Assembly: GCA_963691655.1 (NCBI GenBank)
Contig: OY829326.1
Location: forward strand, 20,572,878 to 20,636,877
Direction of reading: 5' to 3'
DNA from: Toxonevra muliebris
Lineage: Eukaryota; Arthropoda; Insecta; Diptera; Pallopteridae
DNA length: 64,000 nt
Positions within the stretch are counted from its first letter, which is position 1; the number at the start of each line of letters is the position of its first letter. The translations under genes and the position numbers were made by a program. The notes beneath the pieces are model-generated. The model was not told the origin of the DNA and made no database searches. It worked only from the letters and a program-made list of their open reading frames with translations. This document shows, one piece after another, positions 59,629 to 64,000 of the stretch.

Positions 59629-59820
59629 CAGGGATGACCATAAAAAATATGTTCGCAGCCAAACAACAACAACAACACTTGTAAAGACCACTAACATAGC
59701 TATGAAACTTGAAAAAATTTTCGCCCAAAAAATTTTGAAAAACCATAATTTATTGTTGAAATTTCGGTACTTTCAAGACCCTTCTGGGACCTGATGGAGT
59801 TATCTGATTTCAAAAATTTA
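59629..59820 (+). repeat. Two adjoining dispersed-repeat fragments
   Basis: 59629 onward (CAGGGATGACCAT, spacer, (CAA)n) matches 2249-2300 in order. 59747-59820 matches 10272-10345, inside the 10-kb MITE, at most positions (shared blocks include GAAATTTCGGTA and TTTCAAGACCCTT). The second fragment stops exactly at the target duplication of the hAT-like MITE at 59825, which suggests that the insertion landed in this older repeat. Confidence 0.55.
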
Positions 59821-59982
59821 TAAACAGTGCTGTCGTTTTGAAAAATTTAAGGGGAGGAATTTTCCCTTTCAAGCGGAGAATTTTGCTTTACATGGGAGGA
59901 ATTTTTCAAAGTGTCTTACAAGTTTTTAAATAAGTATTACCTACTTAGATAATTGCTAACAGTTCCATTAATATTATTAGTA

Positions 59983-60741
59983 GGGAGAGTGGTCCTAAGT
60001 CGGCACCGTAAGAGTCTTTGGCGAAAACAGGGTTTAATCGCACTTTAATGTCTTTGGTCAGGTACCACAATCCTTTCTCTATAATTCTATATCGTTCGGA
60101 GCAATGTGAAGTGGTTTTTGTGGTCGCAATGAGATGCTAAGTGAAGAAGTGAGTTTTAGCTATTTCCAAAATGATGGTCCTAAGCCATTCCGCTGGTCCT
60201 GAGTTGGCACATAATATTTTGTTATATAACTTTTAGGAGGAAATTGACAAATTTAACCCATTTACGATGAAAAAACATGTAAAATATTTTCAAACATTAT
60301 TTATAAAATAGAAACAGTTTTACATCACAAAAATGAATCTCAAAATGAAGGAAAAAAATTTAAAAACTATTAAAACCGATGAAACTGCTAAGGGCGTTAA
60401 TCGCGCGTTGTAGCAAATTTTACATAACAAAATAACTGATAAAATTATATAATTGACTGTGAGGCGTCTGTTTCACTGGGTAAACCGAAAAAACCGATAC
60501 GAGATAAGCAACGTGCAAGTAAAAATCAAATATTTACACACCTGTAGCAGCTTCACATGAAAAATTTATACCGCGCTCACGTTGTCAAGCGAAAACTAAA
60601 GTGACAATAATTAACGTAAATTACGTCCATGTCTACCAACCTGTCATACGACAAAATGGTTAAACCGACACGCGCGCCATCTCTAAGAAACGCGGGGTGC
60701 CGGCTTAACCCACAGTGCCAACTTAAGACCACCTTCTCCTC
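59983..60741. mobile_element. Nested TIR element with GGTCCTAAGTYGGCAC subterminal repeats
   Basis: The block is absent from copy A of the host MITE. The left end is GGGAGAGTGGTCCTAAGTCG followed by GCAC; inward from the right the sequence is AGAAGGTGGTCTTAAGTTGG followed by GCAC. TA lies on both sides, though the AT-rich target makes the duplication uncertain. Extra copies of the end motif (GGTCCTGAGTTGGCAC near 60195, TGCCGGCTTAACCC near 60697) lie inside. There is no coding capacity. It could be a Tc1/mariner- or pogo-type derivative; superfamily not established. Confidence 0.75.
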
Positions 60742-61082
60742 TAATATTAGTAAATAATAATAAAAAAAAACAATAAAGATTAAAAAATTACAAAAAACTT
60801 GTCTTCCTTCTTCTCAAAACCGGGTATAAAATATAGAATGTTATTTGTGGTACTTTGAACCAGCTTAATCGAAGGAACCATTTAATCGAGGCATCATTTA
60901 TTTGTAGCATTTCTTTGCCAACCATTACTGCATTAATTGTTGCAGCCAGCAAGCAATTTGGTTTATTGCCTTTTATTAGAGTCAATTGACAAAAAATTAT
61001 ATTTATCGCTGCTATGTGAAAAACTTAAAATTGGCCCAATAAATTTTTTCAGTTTTGAAAATATTTTTTTTTAAAGATAACC

Positions 61083-61199
61083 CAGATAACCCCAAAGTAC
61101 TATATTTGATATACTTCAGAAATATTTGATTTTAATTAAATGACAATATATTCAATCAAAATCACAACTTTCTGAAGTGTAGTACATTGGGGTTATCTG
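61083..61199. repeat. 117-bp near-palindrome (hairpin MITE)
   Basis: CAGATAACCCCAAAGTACTA at 61083 is mirrored by CAGATAACCCCAATGTACTA read inward from 61199; the arms go on with shared ACTTCAGAAA and TGATTTT blocks to near the centre. It lies in the extra part of hAT-like copy B that copy A lacks. It may be a tiny MITE; no target duplication is clear. Confidence 0.65.
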
Positions 61200-61649
61200 A
61201 TTTAAATGAAAAATTTCACACCAAAATTCCTGCAGTTCAAAATCTAAATAATATATAAATTTATTACTACATTATTGATAAGTATCTATGTATTAAATAT
61301 GCAAACTTACTTTTACACGATTTTTCTGTTATTGATTTCAATTGTTAAAAATTACAAACATTAACACAAAGCCAAGCAAAAACTTCTGGAAATGGAACAC
61401 GAAGTTTTGAATTCGGGCAGTAACCCATCGATAAATAAAATAGAGCTAGTCATAATAACAAATATTTCGCAGGCAGAAACGAAAATAACCTAACAGAACA
61501 CATTTAGTTTGATTTGCTTTTATTTTGCATACAAACCAAAAATTCAAGAATATGAAATAGGAGGATTTTTTCCGATTGGGGAGGATTAAGATTTGAGCGG
61601 AGTACGAATACTCCGATTGGAGTACCTTCGACAGCACTGATTATAAAAT

Positions 61650-63500
61650 GTCGCTGTTTTAAACCTGCTTTCTCCAGAAGTAGAAAATTCCAAATAATCG
61701 ACTTGATTTGCGATTTGGTTGCACCGCAAAACTTTTCCCTCCCTTCCATGACCATCAGATAAAGATCAACTCCAATTGGTATGATATTGATCGACTCACA
61801 ATGTAATCATAAACATCGCAACAACACTCCTAACTGAACTACCAAACTAATTCGAAATTATAATACTGGAGTTATCCCTTCATTATAATAAATTTTATTT
61901 AATTAAGGAATTAGAAAATAATTGGAATAAATTAAACTATATATACGCAATTATTTATAATTATGAATTTTATATTGCTTTTCATTTACTGTTTGTAATT
62001 TGCTTAACGAATAGAAAATGTATCCTAAAGTAAAAGACTTCACTTTCAGATAGCTCGTTATCTTAGTTTCAGTTTCTCAAAATAGTGTCTCCGTCATTTG
62101 ATGTACCTTGTCTTCACTTCCAATATACCACATAATGTTGTTAGAGTACTATATCAACATTCGCAGTCGAAATGATCATCTAAATTTGCTGAAGAAATAG
62201 TGTTCTCAGTGGCGCACTGAAGAAAATTCGAAACATTTTTTTTGCTAAGCCACTAAATAGCACTGTATTTATATCAATCTTACTGATATAAGCCAAAAGT
62301 CAGAACTAATACTGGGGCATACATTTCAATTACACCGGGTCCTTCTCGAACATTGAAACAATAAAACTTCAACAAAATTTCAAGATTGAAAATTCTTCAA
62401 AGGATTCCTCATGTGCACTAACAATGATCATAAAGTCCCTCAATAACAAAAAAAAAAAAAAAAAAAAATAAAAAAATGTGTGTCTTCTGAAAATAATATC
62501 ATGATAAATTTCAAAACCATCTCAATGAGTACCACAATCGTTTATAAATTAAAGATGTCATTGATCTGTGTAACTTTCATTCTTATTAAACTGCATATAT
62601 GCACCTTTTCTAAGCATTGATATTGAATATGGGGCAAATAATTGTTGTTAATCTAAAGCTTTAAGTAGTTATTCTTAGTTTCTTATACTCTATTATCCTC
62701 ATATAAAAGAAAGATTCCAGAAATAAATTAATCTTTTTTTTTGTTACATACAAAAATATTCATTCTTCTTAATACACCAAACTGTAAAAAGTTTAAATAT
62801 AGTACTACACTAAAATATATTAAAGAAAACTAAAATAGATATAAAATTTTCTTCTTTCTGCAACAATGTATTAATAGCTTAATGTTTCATTCTATTTTTA
62901 ATTTCCTTTCAATTCCAACTCTAAAAATAGTTCCCTATTTTCTAAACATATTTTCTATTTGTGCAATATGAATACTAATGCAAAGCCAACAGCTTTGTAT
63001 CATTGTGCCATTACAACATCGGTGACCTAACTTTAATTTAGATTAATTACCATAGCGAACAAAAATAAACGAACAACAGTAACAACGCAGCTAAATGCAT
63101 TTAGGTTAATGCTAGGCAATAAAAATGAGCAACTTCTAAAACGTTCACGGAGCAAATGAGAGCGTGAGTGAGTGAATAGAATGAAGAAAAAATTAACTAC
63201 ATTTAACATATTTAATTCAAATTAATGATTACTCATACGCCATGCTGTGCTTAGTTGTAGAAAAATAAAGAAAAAGAGAGCAACCTTCAAATGGGTTTTG
63301 TTTAATTAAAACTAAGTATTTTGTATATATTTCTTCATTTTTTTTTGGAAAAAGTACCTTCTTTAATATGTAGTATATATTTATGTATGTATGTGTATAA
63401 CAGCAGTCCTTTCTCTACATTAGCAATTACTGGTCTGTGCTATATTAACTTGAAATTAATATTTGATTTTAAGCTAAAGTAGAACAAAATATTCCAAATT
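61650..63500. other. Noncoding, nothing recognised
   Basis: AT-rich DNA with poly-A at 62448-62468. No gene or element supported. Confidence 0.5.
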
Positions 63501-63504
63501 GCTT

Positions 63505-63865
63505 TCATAAATTTGACTTCAGAATGTTCGAAATGGATTTAGTATATTTCAAATTCAACTTAGTGTATTTCAAATGCACTTCAGAATATTCCTAATTGAT
63601 TTCGGAATATTCCTAATTGATATCAGAATATAACTAATTGATTTCAGAATATTCTAATTATTTTCTTTTCTGACTATTTCATTATTCAAAATTTATTTCT
63701 GAATATTTCATATTGACTTCAGTGTGTTCCAAATTCATTTCAGAATATTCCAAATTAATTTCAGAATATTTCAAGCTTATACTAAATACTTGAAATTATT
63801 TCAAATTCAGAAAATTGGAAGTGAATTTCTCACTTATGAAATCTAGTTCAGAATATTTTGAATTG
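63505..63865 (+). repeat. Degenerate 21-bp tandem repeat
   Basis: Units of the form CAGAATATTCCTAATTGATTT repeat with a 21-base step, most regularly at 63580-63660, where three consecutive units are nearly identical. It becomes more diverged on both sides. The GAATATTC core is itself palindromic. Like the other arrays here, it has no open frame of interest. Confidence 0.8.
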
Positions 63866-64000
63866 GATAAAGAATTTTTAATTTTCAGATTTATAAGAAA
63901 AATGCGCTACAAAATTATTATTAAATACTTATTATTATTCTAAGCATTCTGATTCAAGTAGCGCTTGTCTAATTTCGAAAGATTAAACTACTAGATTAAT
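63866..64000. other. Window end, noncoding
   Basis: AT-rich sequence without a recognisable feature. Confidence 0.4.

Larger units (their letters stand above)
59825..61639. mobile_element. hAT-like MITE, copy B, with nested inserts
   Basis: The ends CAGTGCTGTCG and CGACAGCACTG are the same as in copy A (31874-32891), and the outer and middle sequences align in order. The flanks are TTATAAA at 59818-59824 and, after one extra A, TTATAAA at 61641-61647. It is longer than copy A because of an insert at 59983-60741 and extra sequence at about 60970-61310 that includes a hairpin. No coding capacity of its own. Confidence 0.87.

Noticed and set aside
1..64000. A CRISPR array, operon or defence system
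   Set aside because: The sequence is eukaryotic in every respect; no evenly spaced identical repeats with unique spacers and no prokaryotic gene clusters were seen.

Overview
The window reads as euchromatic or intronic DNA of a higher dipteran (a brachyceran fly; family not determinable from the sequence alone). The reasons are strong AT richness, dispersed (CA)n/(TG)n, (CAA)n and TATA/TACATA simple repeats, and a transposon set typical of flies: mariner, Tc1, piggyBac, hAT, foldback elements, RNase H-bearing non-LTR retrotransposons and tRNA-headed SINEs. I recognise no intact host gene, rRNA gene, functional tRNA gene or CRISPR array. Almost everything identifiable is a mobile element or a decayed tandem repeat.

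Layout. 1-2.2 kb: unannotated AT-rich DNA. 2.5-3.8 kb (minus): the 3' part of a non-LTR retrotransposon (end of reverse transcriptase, RNase H, CCHC knuckle). 7.6-9.2 kb: two further non-LTR 3' remnants, the second sitting between two blocks of a degenerate 12-bp tandem repeat. 10.06-10.48 kb: a MITE with roughly 85-bp inverted ends. 15.46-16.73 kb: the 3' end of the same LINE family as at 2.5 kb, split by a 1.1-kb foldback element. 17.8-19.4 kb: two unidentified open frames on the minus strand. 21.3-24.6 kb: a nest in which a piggyBac-like remnant carries a Tc1 element just before its putative start and a SINE in its cysteine-rich tail; the Tc1 copy itself carries a 336-bp insert. 27.3-28.06 kb: a LINE ORF1-like remnant split in frame by a SINE with a 9-bp target duplication. 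30.8-33.3 kb: a LINE remnant, a mariner remnant and a hAT-like MITE.

33.67-34.81 kb and 49.63-50.87 kb: two copies, in opposite orientation, of one mariner family, both defective. 36.7 kb: an old SINE. 39.35-39.92 kb: a short hAT derivative with a perfect 8-bp target duplication. 40.0-40.8, 44.8-45.8 and 63.5-63.9 kb: degenerate short-period tandem repeats. 46.68-47.44 kb: a second long-inverted-repeat element. 55.0-55.5 kb: an RTE-like 3' end with a (TAAG)n tail. 56.7-57.1 kb: a cluster of GGAATT/AATTCC palindromes. 59.8-61.6 kb: a second copy of the 31.9-kb hAT-like MITE, carrying two nested inserts.

Nothing here works together as a pathway. The value of the window is its insertion stratigraphy, which allows relative dating of at least nine element families, plus a few unidentified coding-like stretches. 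No element shows an intact transposase or reverse transcriptase, so all look non-autonomous or dead.
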